This document shows, in pieces, positions 35,634-44,909 of a stretch of DNA of 64,000 nt. The stretch lies in contig LNED01000022.1 of the NCBI GenBank assembly GCA_001464915.1, forward strand, positions 211,256-275,255, written 5' to 3'. The translations under genes and the position numbers were made by a program. This DNA comes from Sphingomonadales bacterium Ga0077531. Lineage in GTDB: Bacteria; Pseudomonadota; Alphaproteobacteria; Sphingomonadales; Sphingomonadaceae. The notes beneath the pieces were generated by a model that saw only the letters and a program-made list of their open reading frames with translations, made no database searches and was not told the DNA's origin. How positions within the stretch are numbered: position 1 is the stretch's first letter; each line of letters opens with the position of its first letter.

Positions 35634-35918
35634 ATGAGCGAGCTCACCCGCAACCCGGTGCACCGCGCGCTCACCCGCCCGCAGATGTTCATGGGCGTGA
35701 CGATGAATTTCTTCATCATCAACCTGATGGTGACGACGATCGCCTTCCTCGTGCTCAAAAGCTTCTGGATCATCCCAGTGCCGATTGCGATGCACGTGGT
35801 CGGCTACTTCGGTTCGCTGCGCGAACCGCGCATTTTCGACCTGTGGATCACCAAGGTCAGCAAATGCCCGCGCGTGCCCAATTTCAAGCGCTGGGGATGC
35901 AATTCCTATGCTCCTTAG
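35634..35918 (+). CDS. virB3: VirB3 inner-membrane T4SS protein
   Basis: A 94-aa protein with the family start NPVHRALTRPQMFMGVTMNFFIINLMVTTIAFLV, a second hydrophobic segment, and a C-terminus ending GCNSYAP, as in many VirB3/TrbD proteins. Twelve bases separate it from virB4. Confidence 0.9.
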   Translation: MSELTRNPVHRALTRPQMFMGVTMNFFIINLMVTTIAFLVLKSFWIIPVPIAMHVVGYFGSLREPRIFDLWITKVSKCPRVPNFKRWGCNSYAP

Positions 35919-35930
35919 AGAGTCCCGCAC

Positions 35931-38375
35931 ATGAAGAAATGGATCGGAGCCGCCGCCTGGAGCGCGAAGGAAGCCCGCGTCGGCGACCGGCTGCCCTATG
36001 CGCGCCTGGTCGACGAGAACACCGTGCTGCTGCGCGATGGATCGGTGATGAGCGCGATCCAGGTGCCAGGCCTGTTGTTCGAAACCGAGGATTCGGACGC
36101 GCTCAATTCCCACGCCGCCACGCGCGAAGTGATGCTGCGTTCAACGCTCGATGCGCGGTTCGTGATGTATCACCACGTCATCCGCCGCCGGGTCGAAGTA
36201 GAGCTGGATGCCGAGTTTCCCGACGCCCTGTCGCGCCATATCGATGCGCGCTGGAAGCAGCGGCTGGCGGGCGGATCGCTGTTCATCAATGATCAGTTCG
36301 TCACCTTGATCCGCCGCCCTGCACGCGGCAAGACGGGGTTGCCGGAACGCTTCTCCAAGTTCTTCTCGCGTCAGGGTCAGGATGAGCTTGAAGCCGATCC
36401 CAAGGACATCCGCAGCCTGAAAGCCGCGATCACAGGGTTGGTCGCCTCGCTGCAAAGTTACGGTGCGGCGGTGCTGGGCGATTACCAATCGCCCGGGAGC
36501 ACGCAGGGCGGCACCAATTCGGAAATGCTCGAACTGCTGTCGGCGCTTTATAATGGCGAGATGCGCCCGGTGCGGCGCCCGTCTGAGGATACCGATATCG
36601 GCCACATGCTGCCCTATCGCCGGGCGAGCTTCGGGCTCGATGCGATGGAACTGCGCGGGTCAGCCGCTCCTGATTTTGCCGCGATCCTTGGGCTGAAAGA
36701 TTACCCCGAGGCAACCTCGCCCGGTCTGCTCGACAACCTGCTGCGCCTGCCGTTCGAGATGGTCGTATCGGAAAGCTACGCCCCCAACGAACGCACCACT
36801 GCGCGCGAACGGATTGACCTCGCGCTGCGCCGGTCGCGCTCGGTGGACGAGGAAGCTGCTGCCGAACGCAACGAAATGATGGCTGCGCGCGATGCGCTCG
36901 GCAACGGCGGCGTCGGGTTTGGTGACCACCACCTGACCGTACTGGTGCGCGAACGCTCGCTCGACCGGCTCGACGACGCGATGGCGTCCTGCGCGGCGGC
37001 GCTGGCGGATACCGGCGCGATTGCGGTGCGCGAAGATACCAACCTCGAACCCGCGTTCTGGGCACAATTCCCCGGTAATGAGGAATATATCGTGCGCCGC
37101 GCGCTGATATCCTCGGCCAATATGGCGGGTTTTGGCAGCTTCCACGGGTTCGCGCTGGGGCAGGCCAGCGGCAACCACTGGGGCGAAGCGGTGACGCTGC
37201 TGGAAACGACCAGCGCCACCCCGTTCTTCTTCAATTTCCACCACGGTGATCTGGGCAATTTCTCGGTCATCGGCCCGTCGGGTTCGGGCAAGACCGTGGT
37301 GATGAACTTCCTTGCCGCGCAGGCGCAGAAGTTCAAACCGCGCACCATTCTGTTCGACAAGGATCGCGGCGCGGAGCTGTTCATTCGCGGTATCGGCGGG
37401 CGGTATGACCGCATCTCGCCGGGTGAGCCGACCGGATTTAACCCGCTTTCCCTGCCCGATACGCCCGCGAACCGCGCTTTTCTGCGCGATTGGCTCGCGG
37501 TGCTGCTCAATGCCGATGGGCCAGAGGAATTCGCGCTGGTCAGCGGCGCGGTGGATGCGACCTATGCCAATGATCCGAGCCTGCGGCGGCTGCGGCATTT
37601 CAAGGAATTGCTGGCGGGCGCGCGGCGGCCTGAACCGGGCGATCTGGCTGACCGGCTGAGCGCCTGGATCGGTTCGCCCAGCGGGGATGGCGGCGAACAC
37701 GCGTGGCTGTTCGATAATGAGCGCGACCGGCTTGATCTCGGCACGCGCGTGCTCGGCTTCGACATGACCGCGCTGCTTGAAAACCCGCGCCTGCGCACGC
37801 CGACGATGATGTATCTGTTCCACCGCATCGACGAACGGTTGGATGGTCAGCCGACCATGATCCTGATCGATGAAGGCTGGAAGGCGCTGGATGACGAGGT
37901 GTTCGCCGCGCGCATCCGCGATTGGCTCAAGACGCTGCGGAAACGCAACGCGCTGGTGGGATTTGCGACACAGTCGGCGCGCGATGCGCTCGATAGCCGC
38001 ATTTCGACCGCATTGGTCGAACAGACCGCGACAATGGTGTTCATGCCCAACAGTCGCGCCCGGCCTGAGGATTACTGCGACGGGTTCGGCCTGACCGATC
38101 ACGAATTCGCGCTGATCCGCTCGCTCCCGGCACACAGCCGCTGCTTCCTCGTGCGGCAGCCCGATGCCAGCGTTGTCGTGCGGCTCGACCTGTCGGGCGC
38201 GCCTGAGGTGCTGACGATCCTGTCGGGCCGCGAAAGCGCGGTGCGCAGGCTCGATCTGCTGCGCGAAGCGGTCGGCGATGAACCTTCGGCGTGGTATCCG
38301 GCGCTGACCGGGCGCGAATGGCCCGATGGCGAAGTGGACGAAGATGGTCAGCCGATCTGGCAGGCAGCCGAATGA
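35931..38375 (+). CDS. virB4: VirB4 T4SS ATPase
   Basis: An 814-aa cytoplasmic ATPase that powers pilus biogenesis and transport. Walker A is SVIGPSGSGKTVVMNF near 445 and Walker B PTMILIDEGWKALDD near 645, with the C-terminal LRKRNALVGFATQSARDAL stretch conserved. The stop overlaps the virB6 start (ATGA). A 589-aa minus-strand ORF across it is a shadow. Confidence 0.95.
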   Translation: MKKWIGAAAWSAKEARVGDRLPYARLVDENTVLLRDGSVMSAIQVPGLLFETEDSDALNSHAATREVMLRSTLDARFVMYHHVIRRRVEVELDAEFPDALSRHIDARWKQRLAGGSLFINDQFVTLIRRPARGKTGLPERFSKFFSRQGQDELEADPKDIRSLKAAITGLVASLQSYGAAVLGDYQSPGSTQGGTNSEMLELLSALYNGEMRPVRRPSEDTDIGHMLPYRRASFGLDAMELRGSAAPDFAAILGLKDYPEATSPGLLDNLLRLPFEMVVSESYAPNERTTARERIDLALRRSRSVDEEAAAERNEMMAARDALGNGGVGFGDHHLTVLVRERSLDRLDDAMASCAAALADTGAIAVREDTNLEPAFWAQFPGNEEYIVRRALISSANMAGFGSFHGFALGQASGNHWGEAVTLLETTSATPFFFNFHHGDLGNFSVIGPSGSGKTVVMNFLAAQAQKFKPRTILFDKDRGAELFIRGIGGRYDRISPGEPTGFNPLSLPDTPANRAFLRDWLAVLLNADGPEEFALVSGAVDATYANDPSLRRLRHFKELLAGARRPEPGDLADRLSAWIGSPSGDGGEHAWLFDNERDRLDLGTRVLGFDMTALLENPRLRTPTMMYLFHRIDERLDGQPTMILIDEGWKALDDEVFAARIRDWLKTLRKRNALVGFATQSARDALDSRISTALVEQTATMVFMPNSRARPEDYCDGFGLTDHEFALIRSLPAHSRCFLVRQPDASVVVRLDLSGAPEVLTILSGRESAVRRLDLLREAVGDEPSAWYPALTGREWPDGEVDEDGQPIWQAAE

Positions 38376-39571
38376 GCACCGCGTGTGATCTTGCCGCCCA
38401 GTCGATGGGCACCGGGGTTTCATCGGCACTGACGGCGGTGGACTGCATCGCCAGCGGTGTCAGCGAACAGGCCTTCAACCGCCTGTTCGGTACCGAAGGT
38501 CAGCTGACCTTCGCGCTGACCATGATGCTGGTGTTGTATGTGGCGTTCTTCGGCATCTCGCTGATGCTGGGGCGGTCGAACCTGTCGGTGCGCGCGCTGC
38601 TGCCCAAGATGGTGACGCTGGGGCTGGTGGTCGGTTTTGCGACCAGCTTTGTCACGTTTTCAACATTCTTCTACAACATCTTCGTTGGCGGGCCGGATCA
38701 GATCGCGGGCATTTTGACCGGCACCCAAGGTTCGGCCACCGCGACCTTCGCGCAGAAACTCGACGTGGTGTTTCTGGCGATCCAGCAAGCGAGCGGGCCG
38801 ACCACCGATATCAACGCCTTCTCCCCGCCGGGGATGATGTGGCTGGGTGCGATGCTGCTGCTGCTCGGCACGGTCGGCCTGCTGGTGACAGCGCGGATTG
38901 CGCTGGCGCTGTTGCTGGCGGTGGGGCCGATTTTTGTGGTGATGGCGTTGTTCGAAGGCACGCGCGGGCTGTTCACCGGCTGGCTCAAGGGGCTGACGAT
39001 GATGGCGCTGGCGCCGCTGTTCGCGGTGCTGGGCGGATCGATCGTGCTTGAACTTGCCGTGCCGATCCTCGCCGCGCTGGTGGCGGTGCCGGGGCAGATC
39101 GATCAGCAGGCGGCAATGGCGTTCTTCCTCGTCGGCGCGGTGCATGTGGCGCTGATGTTCATGGCGTTAAAGGTCGCAGGCACGATGGTGGCGGGCTGGC
39201 AGGTGTTCGGCCTGGTGCCGAACAAAGAACGTGACCGCGACAGTGATGCGCCGCGCAATGTGCCGCTGGCCGCGCCGGCGGCGACCACCATGCCGCGCAA
39301 CATGAATGTTGCCCCGGCTAGCCCTGCCGCAGGCTCGCGCAGGGTTGATGTTGCCCCCACTTTGCCCACGCAGGCAGCCAATGATGCCGGGCCCGCGGGC
39401 AATGTTTCACGTGAAACGCGGATCTATGCCACCAGCGATGCAGGCGGGCAGGTGGTGCCGCTCAATCCTGCCACATCGCGCACCCGCGGTATCGGCAACC
39501 GCTTCCGTTCGGCCAGCAGCACCCCCGCTGCCAAGCCGAAAGTGCAACCGCCTACGGAGACTTACCAATGA
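38372..39571 (+). CDS. virB6: VirB6 polytopic T4SS membrane protein
   Basis: A 399-aa TrbL/VirB6 inner-membrane channel component with about six hydrophobic segments and the conserved Trp/Leu-rich ARIALALLLAVGPIFVVMALFEGTRGLFTGWLKGLTMMALAPLF. The C-terminal 90 residues are Pro/Ala-rich and soluble. ATG at 38372 (ATGA overlap with virB4) is preferred over the track start. The tail-coding region contains a 15/16 parS-like palindrome. Confidence 0.9.
   Translation: MSTACDLAAQSMGTGVSSALTAVDCIASGVSEQAFNRLFGTEGQLTFALTMMLVLYVAFFGISLMLGRSNLSVRALLPKMVTLGLVVGFATSFVTFSTFFYNIFVGGPDQIAGILTGTQGSATATFAQKLDVVFLAIQQASGPTTDINAFSPPGMMWLGAMLLLLGTVGLLVTARIALALLLAVGPIFVVMALFEGTRGLFTGWLKGLTMMALAPLFAVLGGSIVLELAVPILAALVAVPGQIDQQAAMAFFLVGAVHVALMFMALKVAGTMVAGWQVFGLVPNKERDRDSDAPRNVPLAAPAATTMPRNMNVAPASPAAGSRRVDVAPTLPTQAANDAGPAGNVSRETRIYATSDAGGQVVPLNPATSRTRGIGNRFRSASSTPAAKPKVQPPTETYQ
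39403..39418. promoter_or_regulatory. parS-like palindrome inside virB6
   Basis: TGTTTCACGTGAAACG matches the ParB-binding consensus TGTTTCACGTGAAACA at 15 of 16 positions and keeps the whole GTTTCACGTGAAAC core. It lies in codons for NVSRET in the disordered virB6 tail. Confidence 0.7.
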
Positions 39572-40392
39572 CCCGCGCCGCGCTCCTCTCCGCGCTTGCC
39601 CCAATGCTGGCGACGCTGCTCGCCGCACCCGTCGTAGCGCAGGATAACCGCTTGCAAACGCTCGTCTTCAACGAAGAAGCCGTGGTGCGCATCGATGGCA
39701 AGGTGAAGGTGCAGACCACCATCAAATTCGCCCCCGATGAAGCGATTGAAAACGTCGCCATCGGCGATAGCGCGGCATGGCAGGTGCAGCCGAACAAGGC
39801 GCAGACGATCCTGTTCGTCAAACCGCTCGAACCGGCCGCGCGCACCAATATGACCGTGGTGACCGACAAGCGCACCTACCTGTTCGATCTGGTCGCCAGC
39901 CCCCGCAACGCGCCGCTATATGTGCTGCAATTCCGCTACCCCGAGCTGGAAAAAGCCGAGGAAGAAGCGCGGCTTGCGCTGGCTGCCGAGGTTGAGGCAG
40001 CGGCCTTGCGCGAAGCGGCCAATCCGACCGAATTGGCCGCTGCCAATGATCGCTTTGCCGTGGTCGATCCGGCCAGCCTCAACTTTGCATGGGCCAGCGC
40101 CGGCACTGCCGGACTGCTCCCGACGCGTGCTTATGATGATGGCGAAGCGTTGTTCCTGACCTGGCCGCAGGGCATCGAAATCCCCGCGATCCTGATTACC
40201 AATGATGATGGCGACGAAGGCCCGGTCAACTTCACTGTGCGCGGCGATACGGTGGTGGTTGACGGGGTACCCCCGCAGATCATCCTGCGATTAGGCCGCG
40301 ACACCGCGACGCTGACCAACACCGGCCCTGCCAAGCCCAATGCTCGTAGCGCTGCACTCAATCTGTCCAAGCCTGCAACGGAGACCAACTGA
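39568..40392 (+). CDS. virB9: VirB9 outer-membrane-complex protein
   Basis: A 274-aa periplasmic/outer-membrane core protein. The signal peptide ends APVVAQ; an N-terminal VirB9 domain (RTYLFDLVASPRNAPLYVLQFRYP near 110) is followed by an Ala/Glu-rich helix and a C-terminal beta domain (LNFAWASAGTAGLLPTRAYDDGEALFLTWPQGIEIPAIL near 170). Overlaps virB6 (ATGA) and virB10 (TGATG). Confidence 0.93.
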   Translation: MTRAALLSALAPMLATLLAAPVVAQDNRLQTLVFNEEAVVRIDGKVKVQTTIKFAPDEAIENVAIGDSAAWQVQPNKAQTILFVKPLEPAARTNMTVVTDKRTYLFDLVASPRNAPLYVLQFRYPELEKAEEEARLALAAEVEAAALREAANPTELAAANDRFAVVDPASLNFAWASAGTAGLLPTRAYDDGEALFLTWPQGIEIPAILITNDDGDEGPVNFTVRGDTVVVDGVPPQIILRLGRDTATLTNTGPAKPNARSAALNLSKPATETN

Positions 40393-41528
40393 TGCGTCTG
40401 GCCATGCGTTTGCCGCCCAAAAAGGGCGATGGTGCCACCAGTGAAACCGGCGATCCGCGGGAACGTGAATCCGCCGAAATCATCGATCTCGCCAGTCGTG
40501 CGGCGTTCCCCGCCGTCACTGACCGGAAGGCCAAGGGCGACAGCCTTGGTCTTGCCGCCGGGGTGGCAGTGGTTGCTGGGATTGGCGCGGTCACTTTCTG
40601 GGCGATGAGTTCAACTAGCCTGCCCGATCAGCAGGGTGTGGGCAATCCGGCGGTGGCACCAACGACTGCGGCGGTAACGCCTGCGGTTGCGCCGCCGTCC
40701 ACCAATCCTGCGGTGGTTCCGACCACCGCGCCGCAGCCTGATCCTGCGCCCGCACCCGTGCTTGCCAACAACCCGTCGTTCCAGACTGTTACGGCCATCA
40801 ACCCCTATGCCAGCCCGAGCCTGATTTTTGATGGCAGCACGGCGGCAAGCAGCTTTGGGCAGGCCGTAGCGCCGGTTCCGGCGGCCGCAGCAGCAGGGAC
40901 GGGCGTTACCGCTGGCACCGGCGGCGCTGCCGCTTTCGCCAGCCAGATCGGCGGCGTGGGCGGCGCGCCCGCTCGGGCCCGTCCGATGACCAATCCATCG
41001 ACCACCGTGACCGAAGGCACGCTGATACCTGCGATCCTCGAAACCGCGATCAACACCGATGTGCCCGGCTTTGTCCGCGCGGTGGTGAGCCAGGACGTGC
41101 GCAGCTTTGACGGCAAGCGCGTGCTGGTGCCGCGTTCGTCGCGGCTGATCGGGCAGTATCAGGCCGGTGTGCAGCAGGGCCAGCGCCGCGCCTATGTGAT
41201 CTGGACGCGGTTGATCCGGCCCGATGGCGTTTCGGTCAACCTCGCGTCCCCTGCAATCGCATTTGACGGAACCACCGGGCTTCAAGGCGACGTCAACAGC
41301 CACTTCTTCAAACGCTTCGGTTCGGGCCTGCTGCTGTCGGTAGTTGGCGGGCTTGGCGCATTGGCGACCGGTGGGGTCGGCGGCGTGATCGTTGCGGGCG
41401 GCGCGCAAAGCGCGGCCAGTTCGGCGGTGCAATCGCAGGGCGAAATCAGCCCCACCATCCGCGTGCGGATGGGCGAGCCGATCCGCGTGTTCACCGCGCG
41501 CGATCTCGATTTCAGCACGGTTAGCTGA
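40392..41528 (+). CDS. virB10: VirB10 T4SS scaffold protein
   Basis: A 378-aa TrbI/VirB10 protein spanning both membranes. It has a cytoplasmic N-terminus, one membrane helix (GLAAGVAVVAGIGAVTFWAM near 53), a Pro/Ala linker, and the C-terminal beta domain with TEGTLIPAILETAINTDVPGFVRAVVSQDVRSFDGKRVLVPRSSRLIGQYQ near 210. Overlaps virB9 by one base. Confidence 0.94.
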   Translation: MRLAMRLPPKKGDGATSETGDPRERESAEIIDLASRAAFPAVTDRKAKGDSLGLAAGVAVVAGIGAVTFWAMSSTSLPDQQGVGNPAVAPTTAAVTPAVAPPSTNPAVVPTTAPQPDPAPAPVLANNPSFQTVTAINPYASPSLIFDGSTAASSFGQAVAPVPAAAAAGTGVTAGTGGAAAFASQIGGVGGAPARARPMTNPSTTVTEGTLIPAILETAINTDVPGFVRAVVSQDVRSFDGKRVLVPRSSRLIGQYQAGVQQGQRRAYVIWTRLIRPDGVSVNLASPAIAFDGTTGLQGDVNSHFFKRFGSGLLLSVVGGLGALATGGVGGVIVAGGAQSAASSAVQSQGEISPTIRVRMGEPIRVFTARDLDFSTVS

Positions 41529-41536
41529 GCGGTAGC

Positions 41537-42556
41537 GTGAGCGCGGATATCCATCGGTTGACGGCAATGGGCGAGGATGAAGCCAGCGCAGCGCCGCTGT
41601 CGGCTGAACGCAGCGTCTATCTCGACGCCTATCTCGCGCCGTTCCGTCGTTGGCTTGACCGCGACACGGTGACCGAAATCATGGTCAATCGCCCGGGCGA
41701 AGTGTGGATTGAAGACGCCGCCAGCCCGGGAATGCAGCGGATCGAAACGCCTGAGATTGACGACCGGCTGGTGCAGCGCCTCGCCGAGCAGGTGGCGCGG
41801 GTCAGCCATCAGGGGATCAACCGCGAACACCCTTTGCTTGGCGCGACATTGCCCGATGGCGCGCGCGTGCAGTTCTGCGGGCCGCCAGCCAGCCGTAAGC
41901 ATTGGGTGATGGCGATCCGCCGCCACCGCCGGCTTGATCTGCCGCTTGACGCCTATGATACCGGCCCGCTGGTGGGGGAGGGCGTGATTGACCTGCCCGA
42001 TCCGCAGTTCCAGCCGATCGCCTTTCTGCGCGAAGCCATCCGTGCGCGCCGCACCATCCTGATTTCGGGCGGGACGAGCACCGGCAAGACGACGTTCCTC
42101 AACGCCATGCTCGGCGAAATCCCGCGCGCCGAACGCGTGGTGCTGGTGGAAGATACGCCGGAGCTGAAATTCCCCGGCGAAAACGCCGTCGGCCTCGTCG
42201 CGATCAAGGGCGAATTGGGTGAGGCCAAGGTCACCGCCAACGAATTGCTGCAAGCCGCGCTTCGCCTGCGGCCCGACCGGATCGTGCTGGGCGAATTGCG
42301 CGGCGCGGAAAGCGTCAGCTTCTTGCGAGCGATCAACACCGGGCACCCGGGCAGCTTTTCGACAATCCACGCCAACAGCTTGCGCGGAGCGCTCGAACAA
42401 TTATCGTTGATGGTGATGCAGACCGGGATCGGGCTGACCCGGTCGGACACGATCGCCTATGCTGCCAGCGTGATCGACGTGCTGGTGCAACTGGGCCGCG
42501 ATGCCAATGGCAAACGCGGCATCACGCAGATTGCGAACAGCCGCGATCTGGTTTGA
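41537..42556 (+). CDS. virB11: VirB11 T4SS hexameric ATPase
   Basis: A 339-aa traffic ATPase. It has an N-terminal domain with TEIMVNRPGEVWIED, Walker A ILISGGTSTGKTTFLNAML near 174, an Asp box VVLVEDTPELKF, Walker B-like DRIVLGELRGAE near 251, and the His box GHPGSFSTIHANS. The annotated start is GTG 41537, with a poor ribosome site. It is the last gene of the operon; no virD4 coupling protein follows. Confidence 0.93.
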   Translation: MSADIHRLTAMGEDEASAAPLSAERSVYLDAYLAPFRRWLDRDTVTEIMVNRPGEVWIEDAASPGMQRIETPEIDDRLVQRLAEQVARVSHQGINREHPLLGATLPDGARVQFCGPPASRKHWVMAIRRHRRLDLPLDAYDTGPLVGEGVIDLPDPQFQPIAFLREAIRARRTILISGGTSTGKTTFLNAMLGEIPRAERVVLVEDTPELKFPGENAVGLVAIKGELGEAKVTANELLQAALRLRPDRIVLGELRGAESVSFLRAINTGHPGSFSTIHANSLRGALEQLSLMVMQTGIGLTRSDTIAYAASVIDVLVQLGRDANGKRGITQIANSRDLV

Positions 42557-42594
42557 GTTTCGGTCAGCGCCGCCAAAGCTGGTCCCCAACGAAA

Positions 42595-42612
42595 TTGACA
42601 TTGTTGTGACAA
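42595..42612. promoter_or_regulatory. Pho-box-like repeat before ppk
   Basis: TGACA occurs at 42596 and 42607, an exact 11-base period; the complement reads TTGTCAC-AACA-ATGTCAA. The orientation is opposite to ppk and the outer bases diverge from consensus, so this is a weaker candidate than the T4SS site. ppk belongs to the Pho regulon in many proteobacteria. Confidence 0.4.
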
Positions 42613-42704
42613 GCACTTCAAGGTGATTTACACCTTGCTGCGCAGCGAACATTGGGGCGGGGCGCCGCATCGAATGCAACGGCGCGAGGCAGAACAGGAA
42701 AGCG

Positions 42705-44909
42705 ATGAGCACGTCACCGATTGCCAGCCATGATGGTGGCGCCAACGCAGGCACCGTGCAGATGGCTGAGCTTGGCCCCGACGAATCGCCTTATTTCAAT
42801 CGCGAGCTATCGTGGCTGCAATTCAATCAGCGGGTGCTGGCCGAAGCCTGCAACGAAAAATATCCGCTGCTTGAACGGCTGCGGTTCCTGTCGATTTCAG
42901 GCAGCAATCTTGATGAATTCATGATGATCCGCGTCGCCGGGCTGGTGGGTCAGGTGCAGCGCGGGCTGGAGGCCCCCTCGCTCGACGGGCGCAGTCCTTC
43001 GCAGCAATTGGCCGCGATCCGCGAAAAGCTGGCCGAATTGTCCCAGCGTCAACAGGCAATCTGGCGATCCGTGCGCGAAGGGCTAGCAGGCGCAGATATT
43101 CACATTGCGGATGAACAGCGCGTCAGCCCCGCTGCACACAAGTGGCTGAAAACGTTCTTCCTCAACGAAATTCTGCCGATCATCACCCCGCAGGCGCTCG
43201 ACCCCGCGCACCCGTTCCCATTCGTCCAGAACGAGGGAATGGGCCTATTGTTCACGCTGACCCGTGACGCCACCCGCGAACAGCTGATCGAGATGGTGCT
43301 GATCCCCAGTGCGCTGCCGCGGTTTGTGCGCGTGCCCGATACGGTGACTGGCGAAAGCGGTGTCCTCTACATCTCGATCGCGCGCATGATCCAGCGTTAT
43401 GCCGAGGCATTGTTCCCCGGCTTCACCATTCAGGGTGACGGGTTGTTCCGGGTGCTGCGCGACAGCGACATCGAAATCGAGGAAGAAGCCGAAGACCTCG
43501 TGCGCACTTTCCACAGCGCGATCCAGCGGCGGCGGCGGGGGCAGGTGATCCAGCTGGAGATCGAAGAGGATTTCGATCCTGCCGCTGAGGCATTGTTGCT
43601 CGACCAGCTCGGCATCAACGAAGCGGCGTTGATCAAGACCGATGGCATCATCGGCGTCGATGGCCTGGCCGAAATCGTCCGCGAAGACCGGCCCGATCTC
43701 AAATTCGACGCCTATTCCCCGCGCCTGCCTGAACGTGTGCGCGAACATGATGGCGATGTTTTTTCCGCCATCCGCGAGAAAGACATAGTCATCCACCACC
43801 CCTACGAAAGTTTCGAAGTGGTGGTCGATTTCATCCGGCAAGCCGCCGCCGATCCCGATGTCGTGGCGATCAAGCAGACGCTGTACCGCGCGGGTTCGCA
43901 ATCCGCAGTGATCGGCGCGCTGATCGAGGCGGCTGAGGCCGGCAAATCGGTGACCGCCGTGGTCGAATTAAAGGCCCGGTTCGACGAGGAACAGAACCTC
44001 AAATGGGCGAGCGCGCTGGAACGTGCGGGCGTGCAGGTGATCTATGGCTTCACCGACTGGAAAACCCACGCCAAGGTGGCAATGGTGGTGCGCCGCGAAG
44101 GTGATGGTTTCCGCAGTTACTGCCATTTCGGCACCGGCAATTACCACCCGGTCACCGCCAAGATTTACACCGATCTGAGCTTCTTCACCGCTGATCCCAA
44201 GCTGGCGCGTGATGCGGCCAAGATGTTCAATTTCGTCACGGGTTATGTCGAGCCCCACGCGCTTGAACGGATCCATATCGCGCCGATTGATCTACGCGAT
44301 GAAATCTACCGCCGGATCGACACTGAAATCGCCAATGCGCAGGCCGGGCAACCGGCCGCGATCTGGTTCAAGTGCAATCAACTGACCGACGAAGGCGTGA
44401 TCGACCGGCTTTATGCTGCCAGCAATGCCGGCGTGCAGGTCGAATTGGTGGTGCGCGGGATCTGCTGTTTACGACCGGGCATTGTCGGCCTTTCCGAGAA
44501 TATCCGGGTCAAATCGATCATCGGCCGCTTCCTTGAACACAGCCGCATTTATGCCTTTGCCAATGGTCACAAGATGCCCAGCGCCCAAGCTGCGGTCTTC
44601 ATCGCATCGGCTGACATGATGGGCCGCAATCTTGATCGCCGGGTCGAGGCGCTGATCCCGATCCTTAACCGCACGGTGCATGATCAGGTGCTGCAACAGG
44701 TGCTGCTCGCCAATATGCTCGATACCGAACAAAGCTGGTGGCTGCATCCCGATGGTTCGTATTCGCGGGTCGAGGCTGCCAAAGAGGATGGGGCCAAGCC
44801 GTTCAACTGCCACCGCTATTTCATGACGAACCCATCGCTATCAGGGCGCGGCGGGGCGTTGGAGGCGGGCGCTGTGCCCAAACTGACGATGCGCCGAGGG
44901 GCGGCTTAG
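42705..44909 (+). CDS. ppk: Polyphosphate kinase 1
   Basis: A 734-aa enzyme that reversibly polymerises the gamma-phosphate of ATP into polyphosphate. PPK1 motifs are YFNRELSWLQFNQRVLAEA near 26, VAIKQTLYRAGSQSAVIGALIEAAEAGKSVTAVVELKARFDEEQN near 383, and the catalytic His region YCHFGTGNYHPVTAKIYTDLSFFTADP near 470. Its stop shares a base with the GTG of ppx, so synthesis and degradation enzymes are coupled. Confidence 0.96.
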   Translation: MSTSPIASHDGGANAGTVQMAELGPDESPYFNRELSWLQFNQRVLAEACNEKYPLLERLRFLSISGSNLDEFMMIRVAGLVGQVQRGLEAPSLDGRSPSQQLAAIREKLAELSQRQQAIWRSVREGLAGADIHIADEQRVSPAAHKWLKTFFLNEILPIITPQALDPAHPFPFVQNEGMGLLFTLTRDATREQLIEMVLIPSALPRFVRVPDTVTGESGVLYISIARMIQRYAEALFPGFTIQGDGLFRVLRDSDIEIEEEAEDLVRTFHSAIQRRRRGQVIQLEIEEDFDPAAEALLLDQLGINEAALIKTDGIIGVDGLAEIVREDRPDLKFDAYSPRLPERVREHDGDVFSAIREKDIVIHHPYESFEVVVDFIRQAAADPDVVAIKQTLYRAGSQSAVIGALIEAAEAGKSVTAVVELKARFDEEQNLKWASALERAGVQVIYGFTDWKTHAKVAMVVRREGDGFRSYCHFGTGNYHPVTAKIYTDLSFFTADPKLARDAAKMFNFVTGYVEPHALERIHIAPIDLRDEIYRRIDTEIANAQAGQPAAIWFKCNQLTDEGVIDRLYAASNAGVQVELVVRGICCLRPGIVGLSENIRVKSIIGRFLEHSRIYAFANGHKMPSAQAAVFIASADMMGRNLDRRVEALIPILNRTVHDQVLQQVLLANMLDTEQSWWLHPDGSYSRVEAAKEDGAKPFNCHRYFMTNPSLSGRGGALEAGAVPKLTMRRGAA

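Noticed and set aside
36660-38429. 589-aa minus-strand ORF opposite virB4
   Set aside because: High-GC antisense shadow without ribosome site or motif; VirB4 on the plus strand has Walker motifs.
34622-42556. T4SS as part of an integrative conjugative element
   Set aside because: No integrase, relaxase, coupling protein or att-like direct repeats seen; tRNA-Arg at 47390 shows no duplicated 3' end in the window.
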